Positions 25,750-35,871 of a stretch of DNA of 64,000 nucleotides are shown here, in pieces; position 1 is the first letter of the stretch; every line of letters starts with the position of its first letter. The notes beneath the pieces were generated by a model. That model did no database searches and was not told the origin of the DNA. It was given only the letters and a program-made list of their open reading frames with translations. The DNA comes from Solanum dulcamara (Eukaryota > Streptophyta > Magnoliopsida > Solanales > Solanaceae): contig NC_077247.1 of assembly GCF_947179165.1 (NCBI RefSeq), positions 12,413,501-12,477,500 of the forward strand, written 5' to 3'. The position numbers were made by a program, and so were the translations under genes.

Positions 25750-27277
25750 AGTTAAGACATTTCAAAAAATTTTTTTTGAAGAATTTAAATAATAACATGG
25801 ATCGAGGAGAAAAAGTGAAAGTACAAACAACTAAAGAAATTAGGAGGTCGCCGCTAGTTTATCCATCATTAATTCAAACATCACTTACATTGAAATTTTT
25901 AAAGAACAACCGCTATTATATGCATTGTAAATTTGGCTAATATAACTAGAATTATCAAATATCAACCAAGAGAAGGACGAGGGACAATACATGAAATACA
26001 TGGATTTAAGCCGTTACTTTATTGGCTTAACACTAACAGAAGGATGAATCTTGTCATTTATAAGATAATTAATTTTTGAAAACGTGTATCTCATGCTAAT
26101 TAATATTAATATTTTAACATGACATAAATAATATTGAAATATGTATGTGATGAAAATAGTAAGAGGAAAATACAATTACAAATTGATGAATAATTAGTTT
26201 ATTGGACTAATATATATTGTCATCGTAAAACACTCACTTCTTAAAAATGTTTTTAAATTATGAATGTGAGAATATCTTTTATTTTCTAGAGGTGAAATAT
26301 GAATTTGGGGAGAAAAAAAGTTTCTTTTAATACCATCTTCTAATATCATTGGATCAAAATAGTAAGTGGATGAATAAGCAGAAAACACGTTTGAGTGAAC
26401 CCATGAATAGTTCAAAAAGAGTAAATCAAAACATTATAAGGATAACAAGTTAATAAAGAAGAAAAAATAAATAAAATTAACTTATGTTTTGGGGAAAAAA
26501 AATTATTAGCATGCTCTTGAAAAACAACCCAAAAATTGGAGACAAAACTTACTTAACAACTTTTGAATACATGAAATTAAATAGCATTTTGTTATCTTCA
26601 CAATGCTAATTTTTTAACCATGCTTGCAGCCTAGTATACTTAGAGATTATGATTGGTACAATTTGTTCACCAAACCTTGCTTGTCTGATATTTCATATTC
26701 CGCTAAATTTTGAACTCACTCAACGGATGCAAATCACACTTGAGGTTCTTTTTAAGAAGTAGAATAGAAAAATTAGAAATTTTGTCCTTTAGAAATGAGA
26801 GAAAATCCCTTTATTTATGGCAAAAAATAATAGCATGAACATGTGCTTGTTATGTCTTGTCATAAAAGTCATAATCTTCGAAAAAGTCATATTTTTTCAA
26901 TGTAAAAAGGCGTCTGCTTTGAATATGATATAAATAAATAAATAGACATAAATATAAAATATAAAATATATACTAAATTGAGTGTTTTTAATTAAAGGTA
27001 TTATAGTAATTTAATTTTCAAATTAGAAAATTTATACTTTTAAGATCGTATGAAAAATGTATCGATGGATAGATTAAAGAATGATTTTTTTTTGTTTACA
27101 ATGATAATAAAAGGATATAGTTTATATAATAATTAAGAGATGATTTTGGCGAAAAAGTAGAGATATAATTGGACACGTTTGCTTACGAAAAGGACCTTTT
27201 CTTAAGTTGAAGACGTAAGGGGTCTTTTGGGTTGAATGCTGTGACTGTGAGCGTCGAATCCAGAGCTTTTGTCGAAG
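25750..27277. other. Intergenic and upstream region of the HD-domain gene
   Basis: AT-rich, with no supported gene. A TATA-like TTTATATAATAA at 27121-27132, about 150 bases before the ATG of the next gene, is a plausible core promoter, but this is only positional inference. Confidence 0.4.
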
Positions 27278-30200
27278 ATGGGCAAGAAGGAGATAATTAC
27301 AAAAGCAGAGGAGTTGGTAGAGAAAGCAATGAGAGGGAACGATGCTTCACATGATGCTGCCCATGCCTTCCGAGTTAGAGACCTTGCCCTTTCACTTGCT
27401 CACGAAGAAACCCTTTCTACTTCTCCTCATTCCATGTTAATCGTAAGCTTTCCCCAAATTACTACTCATAAATACCTAATAACTAGATAGAGGGTTAAAT
27501 TTTTTGCCATATTAATACACTTGTGTTAAAGATTTGATGGGTACAAGATTGTTTGATCCACTGATCATTTATTTCTTCTTTTAGCCATGTGAGTTGCTGG
27601 TGGATAATTTTTCCCTTGACAGAATTTGGACATTCTAAACCATACTATCTGTATTAACTAAATTGATTAGTTTGCCTAATGGGATACATAAACCCATGTG
27701 GGAAGTAGTTTGCTTAAAGTTAAAAACATATTTTAAACCGTGCATACTTGTACTTGTATTGATGCCTTAGGTTAATCCTTACAATTTTTTTACTGATAGG
27801 CCAAGAAATGTTGGTTTTAAACTTTTGAGGGGTATATGCATCTCATCGTTCAAAGAACAAAATTTGCTAATATTCCATGGCAACAACCTATGTTCTTTCT
27901 AGTTGGGAGGATGGGGTTGAGTGTAATATACACTATCATTATACACAGCATGCAATTTCGTTCATAACATAGCACTAACTTATAAGTATCCAAGTGCATC
28001 TACCTTTCATATATGTAGTCAAAGTGTTGATTAGTATGAGCAAAATGTATATATATGGGTGTACCTGTGCTCTATTTTCTCTTTTATCTTCTCTTTTTCA
28101 TCTTTTAGGCGTTTACAAAAGTTTTAACTTTTCTTGCTATAATTTCAGGTAGAACTGGCTGCTCTTCTACATGACATAGGTGATGGCTCTTTCACTATTA
28201 TTTTGATATATTAGAGCTTTAACTTGGAGCCACTGATTTCCATACTGTTAGAACGCTTTTTGTCATACTTTACTCAGTACTAGGGTTATCTATTTGATAA
28301 TCATAAGATATACGAGGGAATAACCTTTTAGATTATGAGAGTTCTACATTTGCTGCTTGAGGTGAGGGAGGGATGGGATGGGATCTATTTGATGACTGTA
28401 AATTACCAGAGAATTGAAAGGAAATATTATAAGCAATTGTGTTGGTGTGTGCGAGCTGGCATCTCTCTGCTTATAATCAAGTTTTGTCGTTAATCCTCTG
28501 GTATGTTATGTAACTTATCAGATTCTCTCTGGCTTTCTGAATGCAGGTGACTACAAATACGTAAGGTTAGATTCTATCATATTACATGATAAGAAGGATT
28601 TCTGTGTAGCCTACGTTCTCATGGTTTTGTTGTATGAAAGTTCTCTCAAAAGGTGATGATTTTCTGTATGGATGTTAATATGTCATCCATGCTATTACGT
28701 GATGCCTTCTTGAAGTGTCTTGGAAGGGTAATGTACCGCAAAGCAACCGACCTCCGGGTCATTACTTTCTGCCAACTGAAAGCCCGCTCAGTGCACTAGA
28801 CTAGATTGTCAGTGCAGTGCTATAAGGCCGTCAAGATCACAGAGTGTACAAGAGAATTGAATGAAAGCTTTCGTGTGTTAATGAGAACAATGATTTCAGG
28901 AAAGTAAACATGGTGTCCTTGGGGGGAGGGGCCCCAATAAAGAGATTTGAATGCTTGCTGAAAATTCCGACTACTAGACCCTCCTTATTTATGTCCTTAA
29001 AAAATAAACACAAGTTACAGGAATTGACATAAGTAACCTGGAAAGACAGTAGCACTGTTCTTATCATCTTTTGCATGCTCTCCAGTCATTGATTGATAGC
29101 TCTAATTGGTCGTGGTTTCTTTTTGTGCAGAATAATCTTCAAAATTATGTAGTGGTCCATCCCTATACATTATGTAATTGTTGTATTTTCTCATCTTTTC
29201 CCCAGTGTTCACTCTCAATCATTGACTTTTCCAGTTTTTGCACTTCATTTGTTCTGATAACCATGGTAAGGGTAAGGGCACCTCGACTAATTCCATGGGG
29301 TACCTACTACCTCCCACCAGCACAGGTATCGGGTAACTCTATCCACCAAAGCTTAAATAAGTGGGAAGAAAATCACCTAGTATTTTTTCGCCAGCTAGGA
29401 TTTGAACTTGAGGCCTCATGGTTCTCAACCTACGTCATTGACAACTAGTTCCATACCCTTGGGTTCTTCGATTATTTTTCATTTCTGATACTTTCTTTTG
29501 GCTTCTAGGGATCCATCTGAGGCAAAGATTGTTGAGGAATTTCTTCAAGGTCAAGGCATAGAGGAAGGGCTGAAGATAAAGATATTGAATATAATTAAGG
29601 GGATGGGTAAATTTGTAGATGCAGTTGATTTTCTATTATAGTTACATTATCTGTTTGGATGTAGATGTGAATTTGTTGTGGTGTTCTTCCATCTTTTTAA
29701 AATTATATTTGTTAGCACACTACCACACTCTTGTAACATAATGCAAAACTATTTTTACAAGAGTGTGTCTGGAATAGACTTTTGTCATGTAAACTATTAA
29801 ACTGATTTCATTCTGGATATTTTTATAATTTTGACTGACTTCTGTCTCCTTGGTTGGAATAGACTTTTGTCATGTAAAACTTTCTGTGTTTTCATGCTTT
29901 TCTCAGTTCCTTTGGAGTGCTTGGTGGTTATGTTTCACTTTCATTTCTGCACTATAATCTGTCACATTCCTTGGGTTTCGTTTTCTCTGGAAGATTTGGA
30001 CACAAGATGATTTCTATCCTTTTCTGATGATTTGAATGTATTGATAAAAAACAACGTTCCCTTTGATATAGGTTTCAAGGAAGAAATTGGAGGGCTTGCA
30101 AATAGGAATTATTCAATAGAGTTTGGGGTGGTGCAAGATGCTGATCGACTTGATGCGATTGGTGCAATAGGTGATTGATACAATTTAGTTACCTCTTGGT

Positions 30201-30725
30201 CACCTGTATATGTTCTGTATCCTCTCATTCTATGTGGTTGATGCTGCTGAAGAGATGAAATTATGCTGCTTGGATTTTTTCTGATTACAGACTGCTTGGT
30301 TATTTTCCTACCTTAAAAAGATACTGTCTTTCTCAATTTGGATATCATATGGTAATTACGGTTTCAGGAATTGCCCGTTGCTTTACTTTCGGTGGAAGCA
30401 GGCATAGAGTTCTCCATGACCCAAGAATTGAACCTCGATCAGATCTGTCTAAGGACAAGTACATGAACAAAGAAGAGCAGACTACTGTGAATCATTTTCA
30501 TGAGAAGCTTCTCAAATTGAAGGGCTTGATGAAGACTCAGGTCAACTTATCCTTTGTTTCTGTATATTTTATTTTACCCCTTCAGAACCTTATAATTGTG
30601 CAGGAAGAATTTTCATGTGAATCATCTCTTCATTACAGGCTGGTAAGAAAAGGGCCGAGAAAAGGCACAAATTTATGGAGGAGTTTCTGAAGGAGTTCTA
30701 TGAAGAGTGGGATGGGAGGGCTTAA
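27278..30725 (+). CDS. HD-domain metal-dependent phosphohydrolase (YedJ-like), 7 exons
   Basis: Proposed exons: 27278-27442, 28149-28179, 28547-28565, 29509-29606, 30072-30170, 30368-30540 and 30639-30725. All six introns are GT-AG and the joined frame is open for 223 codons. The HD superfamily metal ligands are visible: His in DASHDAAH (~residues 23-29), the HD pair in ALLHDIGD (63-64) and an Asp in VQDADRLDAIGAIG (~127-129). The motif order and length resemble E. coli YedJ (231 aa). The substrate is unknown; members hydrolyse phosphate esters or nucleotides. No transit peptide is obvious, so a cytosolic or nuclear site is likely. The ATG at 27278 is the first in the frame. An RTE LINE lies ~140 bases past the stop. 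Confidence 0.85.
28547..28565 (+). other. 19-nt microexon of the HD-domain gene
   Basis: Bounded by AG (28545-28546) and GT (28566-28567). It supplies codons for D-Y-K-Y-V plus parts of the flanking codons, directly after the HD motif. Without it the frame between exons 2 and 4 breaks. Confidence 0.75.
29260..29462 (-). mobile_element. tRNA-derived SINE in intron 3 of the HD-domain gene
   Basis: On the minus strand the head shows degenerate Pol III promoter boxes: GGAACTAGTTGTCAATG (box A-like) and AAGTTCAAATCCTAGC (box B-like, GGTTCAAATCC consensus). The body then runs to 'ttaccatggtt' at the low-coordinate end. This is a common Solanaceae SINE architecture. TTCTGATA occurs at 29252-29259 and again at 29483-29490, a possible but not abutting target duplication. 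The short ORF covering it is not a gene. Confidence 0.65.
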
Positions 30726-30865
30726 ATGAGGTATCAGTTTTCCAATTGATGTTTCATGTTCCTAAATATTTGTTCTTTGTCGTGGTTGCACACAACCAAA
30801 TTTCAGAAGTTCTTTATATAATAACACTAATTGACAGACCTTCTGCATCCTATCTTAGAGTCTCA

Positions 30866-32105
30866 ACAAAAACAACATATCCAGTGAAATATCACAAAGT
30901 GGGTCTAGAGAGGGTAGCAACAACAACATACCCAGTGAAATCCCACAAAGTGGAGTCTAGAGAGGGTAGTGTGTACGCAATCCTTATCATTATCTCTCCA
31001 AGGTAGAAAGATTGTTTTCGAAAGACCCTTGGCTCAAGCAAATCACAACAATAATAAAACGGAAAAAGATAGTGGGGAGAAACATGAAAACTAATAGTAG
31101 CAGTGCAACGCATATATGCAAGAAACCGTCACAACAACAACAAAGTGTGATCACCTAAATACAGTAAACCACAGATGATATCAAATACTAAAAGCTTAAG
31201 ACTACATTATACTACAACCAACACAGTGCTCTATACTACTATTAAACCAAATACATGAATAAGCTAGTATATGACAACTCTTAACAACTTATTAACCTGA
31301 TCCACGACCTCCATACCCTCTATCTAAGGTCATGTCCTCGGTAAGCTGAAGATGCGTTATATCATGTCTAATCACCTCCTCCAATACTTTCGTCCTACAT
31401 CTGCCTCTACTCGATCCCACTATATCAAACTTCTCACACCTCCTCACTAGGCATCCCCACATCTTCTTTTCACATGCCCAAACCATTTTAGTCTCCCTTT
31501 CCTCAACCTGTCCACTACAGAGGCCACTCCCATTTTGTCCCTGTCATTTGTAACCTTATCGCTTCTAGTATGTTCCTACATCCATTTTTACATTCTCATT
31601 TCCGCCACTTGCATATTTTGAACCTGAGAGTTCTTCATTGGGCAACACTTCACCTCATACAACAAAGCTGATCTAACCACCACTCTATATAACTTACTTT
31701 TAAATTTTTGTGGTATGTTCTTGTCGCACAACGCCGGATGCAAGCCCCCACTTCATTTATGTCGCACCAATACAATATGTGGGATCCTCGTCGATCTCCC
31801 AATTTCCTTGGATCAGGGACCACAAATATTTAAATCTTTCTTTCTTAGTGACAACTTGTGTATCAAGTATCACTTCTACGTTTTCCTCACGCGTCACACC
31901 ACTGAATTTACACTCCAAATACTTTGTCTTGGTATTGCTCAACCTGAACCCTTTACACTCCAGAGTCTGTCTCCACACCTCCAACCTATTGTTACCACGA
32001 GTCTCTTTGATCAAAATAATGTCATATCCAAATAACATACACCATGACAAATCATCCTGAATATGCTGCGTCAATTCATCCATCGTCAGACGCCAAGGCA
32101 AATAG
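30866..32105 (-). mobile_element. RTE-clade LINE, 5'-truncated and degenerate
   Basis: The minus-strand frame at 32101-31757 reads as RTE reverse transcriptase: [20 protein letters not shown], then YLECKFSG and GNWEIDED. The usual catalytic LFADD is replaced by LFGYD, so two residues of the active-site block are changed. Downstream, 31486-31292 holds the C-terminal words DITHLQLTEDMTLDR. The 3' end (30866-30990) has the characteristic family tail, on the plus strand 'acaacatacccagtgaaatc', present twice in tandem. The 5' part of the element is missing beyond ~32105. Confidence 0.8.
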
Positions 32106-32141
32106 AAAGGGCTAAACGTTGATCACTGGTTCAACCCCATA

Positions 32142-32698
32142 TGTTTGTTAGACCCTCAGTCTAACTAAGCGATGTCGACACAGGTATGGCAAGGACTTCT
32201 ACATTGGACTTGGCATGGGCATGGTGAAACAATGTAGCTGTGGCGACTAAGTGTTAATGGGCAGCAATGACCAAGAATGCTGGAGTGATGGCTAAGCAGA
32301 CTTGGGTACAATGGCATGGCAAAGCAGTGGCATCGGCAAGGCAAGACTGGCATTGTGTTGACTTGACAAGGCAATGCTGTGGGACTTGATGATGGCAAGA
32401 CAAAGATGGATTCAAGTGTTGGCAAGAATCAGAAAATAAAACTATGGAAGCCGCTAGAAATATTCTAAGCGTGGACAAGTGGAAAATTCGGCTAAGGCAT
32501 ATGGAAGACATGTGCGAGGCACATGGGCTGATGTACTTCAATTCGAATTTGTAGAGAGTTGTTAGAAATATGACTGTTGTAATTTAGTTATTTTCAGATA
32601 AGGATTCTGGTAGGCATGTGCCATGCACATGGACAATCGTAACTGCTTGTAACTTCCTGTAGAGACTTTTTAACATGGGGCAAAAATTTGACCAAGGC
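32142..32698 (+). repeat. Left arm of a large LTR palindrome
   Basis: Begins TGTTTGTTAGACCCTCAGTC and is the inverted copy of 32717-33296. It runs to GACCAAGGC at 32698. Only 18 bases separate the arms. The sequence is the start of a chromovirus LTR in plus orientation, opposite to the neighbouring Galadriel-like element. Arms differ by scattered substitutions and small indels. Confidence 0.85.
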
Positions 32699-32716
32699 TC
32701 AGAACACTCTCTTGAT

Positions 32717-33296
32717 GCCTTAGTCGAATTTCTGCCCCATTTTAAAAAGTCTGCACAAGACAGTTACAACTGTCCATGTGCCTAGCACATGCCTACCAGA
32801 ATCCTTACATGAAAATAACTAAATTACAACAGTCATATTTCTAACAGCTCTATACAAATTTGAATTCAAATACCTCAGCCCATGTGCCTCGTACATGTCT
32901 TACATATGCCTTGGCCGAATTTGCCATTTGCCCACACTTAGAATATTTCTTACTACTTCCATACTTAGTTTTATTTTCTGATTCTTGTCAACTTCGTGCC
33001 AACACTTGAATTTAGCTTTGTCTTGCCATCGTCAAGTCCCATAGCCTTGCCTTGTCAAGCCTACACATTGCCCAACCTTGCCAAGCTAACACGCTACCTT
33101 GCCATGCCACTGCTTTGATTTGCCATTGTGCCCAAGTCTGCTTTGCCATCACTCTAGCATCCTTGATCATTGTTGCCCACTAACGCTTAATCGCCACAAC
33201 TATATTGTTTCACCATGCCCTTGCCAAGTCCAATGTAGAAGTCCTTGCAATGCCTGTGCTGACGTCGCTTAATTAGACTGAGGGTCTAATAAACCA
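32717..33296 (-). mobile_element. 3' LTR (truncated) of the Galadriel-like element; right palindrome arm
   Basis: On the minus strand it starts TGGTTTATTAGACCCTCAG right after a purine-rich AAGAGGTGGGGA (polypurine tract), immediately downstream of the chromodomain-type pol tail. That makes it the 3' LTR of the minus-strand element 33297-35335. It is cut off at the palindrome centre, so the rest of the LTR is missing. Confidence 0.75.
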
Positions 33297-33321
33297 TCCC
33301 CACCTCTTGAGCTCGATGCCC

Positions 33322-33822
33322 TCATCCAGACTGTTTTAAGGTAGTTATCAATTCGGTCATCAAACTGCCACAAGTCCTTCGCCTTCTCCCAAACAACATC
33401 TGCCTTAGCTTTGTCTTGCAGTGTATTAAGAATTCAGTCTTAGTAATTTTCTTGCTTCTGCCCACGACTCGGTGATCAAGTATCTCTTCTATATCTGTAT
33501 CAAACTCCATTTGTACAAAAAAAGGAGCCCTCTTTGATCTGTTCCTATTCGGATCATCTTCATCTACAAAATAAGGCTTCAAGAAACGCACATGGAAAGT
33601 GGGATGAATCTTTAACCTTTCTGGCAGCTTCAACTTGTAAGCGACTTCACCCACTCGTTGAACAACTTCAAATGTGTCGTCGTATTTAGGAATCAATCCC
33701 CTATGTCGTGTCTTACTCACAATCCGTTTCCAGATTTGGGGAGTGAGTTTCAGCAACACTTGGTCTCCCACATTGAACTCTAGTGAGCGCCTATGATGGT
33801 CAACATATTTCTTCATGCGCAA
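33322..33822 (-). pseudogene. Chromovirus integrase C-terminus with chromodomain
   Basis: A 166-residue open frame. FNVGDQVLLKLTPQIWKR and FEVVQRVGEVAYKLKLPERL mark the integrase C-terminal SH3-like fold, followed by IHPTFHVRFLKPYF. Then IEEILDHRVVGRSKKITKTE is the first strand of a chromodomain, with the usual W-x-G-K replaced by HCKTKL. The chromodomain end is frameshifted. Confidence 0.75.
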
Positions 33823-34089
33823 GCCTTGCGCAAGTTGTCTTGTGCCTCGGATATCATTTCATGCCTATCTCTTGCAACCCTGTAAGTTGCTGGACATTTC
33901 CCTTGGCTCTTTGTTTTAGCAACATCTAGTGGAGTCATAGGCTATCTGCCTAAAACAATCTCAAACAAACTCATCTCTGTCGCTTATGGCTTATGCAGAT
34001 TGTAACAAAACTACAATGTGTCAAGTAATTCCATCCAATTTTTGTGACTCGCCATCACATAGTGCCTCAAGTATTCCCCCAACAAGTGG

Positions 34090-34205
34090 TTTATTGTCAC
34101 AAGCAGGTTTTGGATAGCATTGTTTAATATGATGGGGACCGACTTGAAGTTCTCTACTGCAAATCACCCACAAACGGATGGACAGACGGAAAGAACATCA
34201 AAGAA
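34090..34205 (+). pseudogene. Inverted piece of integrase core
   Basis: This stretch encodes [19 protein letters not shown] followed by TDGQTER on the plus strand, whereas both flanks (33840-34085 and 34258-34440) encode integrase on the minus strand. The minus-strand flank at ~34085 continues with [20 protein letters not shown], which normally follows TDGQTER. The piece has therefore been flipped in place. Some residues normally preceding it (around the second catalytic Asp) are missing. Confidence 0.8.
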
Positions 34206-34847
34206 CTTAATCACATTTATATAGAATAAATCAGTAGCAACTTCCGATGAACACAAATTAGGTACAACAATAAAGATTATAATATTTTGAGAATCTGCCT
34301 ACTACCACAACTATAGATGCTTTACCCTCAACCTTAGGAAAACCAGAAATAAAATCCATGCTTACCGACAACCATGGCCGTTCAGGAACAGGCAAAGGCT
34401 GCAATAATCCTGCCTCCTTCTGACGCTCAGTCTTGTCCACTTAGCAGATATGACAAGTCTTCACGTATGCCTCTATGTCGTCTTCCATGCTAGAAATAAA
34501 CTCCGGACAATAGAGCTAATATCCTCTCAACTCCTGGATGACCATCCCACGCAGTGTCATGCGCCTCTTTCATTCGATCTTTATGCACTCCACCACCATT
34601 TGGTACCACGATTCTCCCCCCTTTAAAATGAAGTAGATCGTCCTCGATCTATTACTGTCTCAAAGTCCTTTCTTTCACTTGACTCATCCACTTTACATAA
34701 AGTGAATCATTCAATGCACACAATCCGATCCTATCAAGGAAGTCATTGACAAGTTTGGAAATAGAATACACAGCAACAAATACCTCTTTTCTTCTTAAGG
34801 CATCCCCAACTTGGTTATGCTTTCCTGGCTTGTGCTCCTATAAAAAA

Positions 34848-35025
34848 GGGCAGCCCGGTGCACTAAAGCTCCCGCTATGCGCAGGGTCCGGGGAAGGGCC
34901 CGACCACAAGGGTCTATTGTACGCAGCCTTACCTTGCATTTCTGCCAGAGGCTGTTTCCAGGCTTGAACCCGTGACCTCCTGGTCACATGGCAGCAACTT
35001 TACCAGTTACTCCAAGGCTCCCCTT
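34848..35025 (-). mobile_element. TS-type SINE with 22-bp target duplication
   Basis: Minus-strand head GGGGAGCCTTGGAGTAACTG (tRNA-like), box B region GGTCACGGGTTCAAGCC, body with 'tgcgtacaatagacccttgt', and a T-rich tail next to the left duplication. I recognise this as the tobacco/potato TS-like SINE. The 22 bases at 34825-34846 and 35026-35047 are identical (beginning CTGGCTTGTGCTCC). The element interrupts the RNase H-to-integrase stretch of the Galadriel-like pol, so it is younger than that element. Confidence 0.9.
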
Positions 35026-35047
35026 CTGGCTTGTGCTCCTATAAAAA

Positions 35048-35335
35048 GTCATATTCAGCCATAAACTCTTGCCACCTTGCTTCCTTTGGACTCAATTTTT
35101 TCTGCGTCTTGAAGAAAGTGTTAGCCACATTATCAGTCCGCACTATAAAGCGTGTACCCAGCAAATACACTCTCCAAATCTGCGAGCAGTGTACGATATC
35201 AACCATCTCCTTTTTATGAGTGGAATACCGCTACTCTGCATCATTCAGTTTCCTACTTTCGAAGCCACAGGATGACCCTCTTGCACCAATACGCCTCCAA
35301 CAACCTTGTTTGAGGCATCAATGTGACTGGGTATG
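35048..35335 (-). pseudogene. Chromovirus RNase H remnant
   Basis: Minus-strand frames contain TLYSADNVANTFFKTQKKLS and PKEARWQEFMAEYDF, the words of the RNase H domain (TDN..., KLSPRQARW...). Upstream pieces corresponding to the first catalytic Asp (DAS/DQTR region) are frameshifted. At ~35335 similarity stops abruptly, marking the truncation. Confidence 0.7.
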
Positions 35336-35871
35336 TTGTTGACTAGGAAAATACTTTTTCTTTTGTGAGGAAGTTTGAGAGATCTAAATTGATATTCACT
35401 TTCTTTTGTGGGGCATTATCGCAGAACATTATCCACATTGTGGTGGTAATTAAATTATGCTATTCATAATAGTAAGCAAATTCAGATTTTGTTAGAATTT
35501 TTAGTTGACAACAATGGTGTCATACCTTCGTGAAATACACACGAAGCGCACAGAGACCTAGCAGTTCAGGGTTTGGTATCAAATTTTGATAGATGTGATC
35601 CTCCCACGAGTTAGATAAATGTATATATACTTGTAAATACATGTGTGTGTGTGGTTTTAAAGTCTCAATTGGAGTATTCAGATGTTAGATCAGAACTGAC
35701 AGAGTTCCAACCGTCAACATATTTTACACATTCAAGTTATACTAGCATCCATTATCAGTATTCAGATGAGGTTGTTTAGCATGTACTTTAATTTGCAATA
35801 CCTTGTTCCAAGAGTTATAGAGGTATGCAATTGTGGGTCTGTGGACTTACCCCTCGCCTTTTACATTACAG

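Larger units (their letters stand above)
33297..35335 (-). mobile_element. Galadriel-like chromovirus pol fragment
   Basis: From high to low coordinate the minus strand holds RNase H (~35335-34850, interrupted by a SINE), a tether region with partial integrase zinc-binding residues, integrase core (34440-34258, then rearranged), integrase C-terminus and a chromodomain-type tail (33822-33322). Gag, protease and RT are absent, so the element is truncated on its 5' side near 35335. The tail strongly resembles Galadriel chromoviruses of tomato, from memory. Confidence 0.75.

Noticed and set aside
29071..29448. 125-residue ORF between exons 3 and 4 of the HD-domain gene
   Set aside because: It spans intron sequence and a SINE in reverse; the HD gene joins correctly without it.
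31710..32060. Plus-strand ORFs of 106-116 residues
   Set aside because: They are the antisense of the RTE reverse transcriptase, which has the recognisable protein motifs.
32165..32541. Cys/His-rich minus-strand ORFs
   Set aside because: They lie in the palindrome arm; the Cys/His pattern comes from repeated TGCCA/TGGCA words in the LTR and has no spacing of a known zinc finger.
35780..35823. Additional exon encoding MYFNLQYLVPRV
   Set aside because: On recounting, the join to the next candidate exon is out of phase and runs into a stop.
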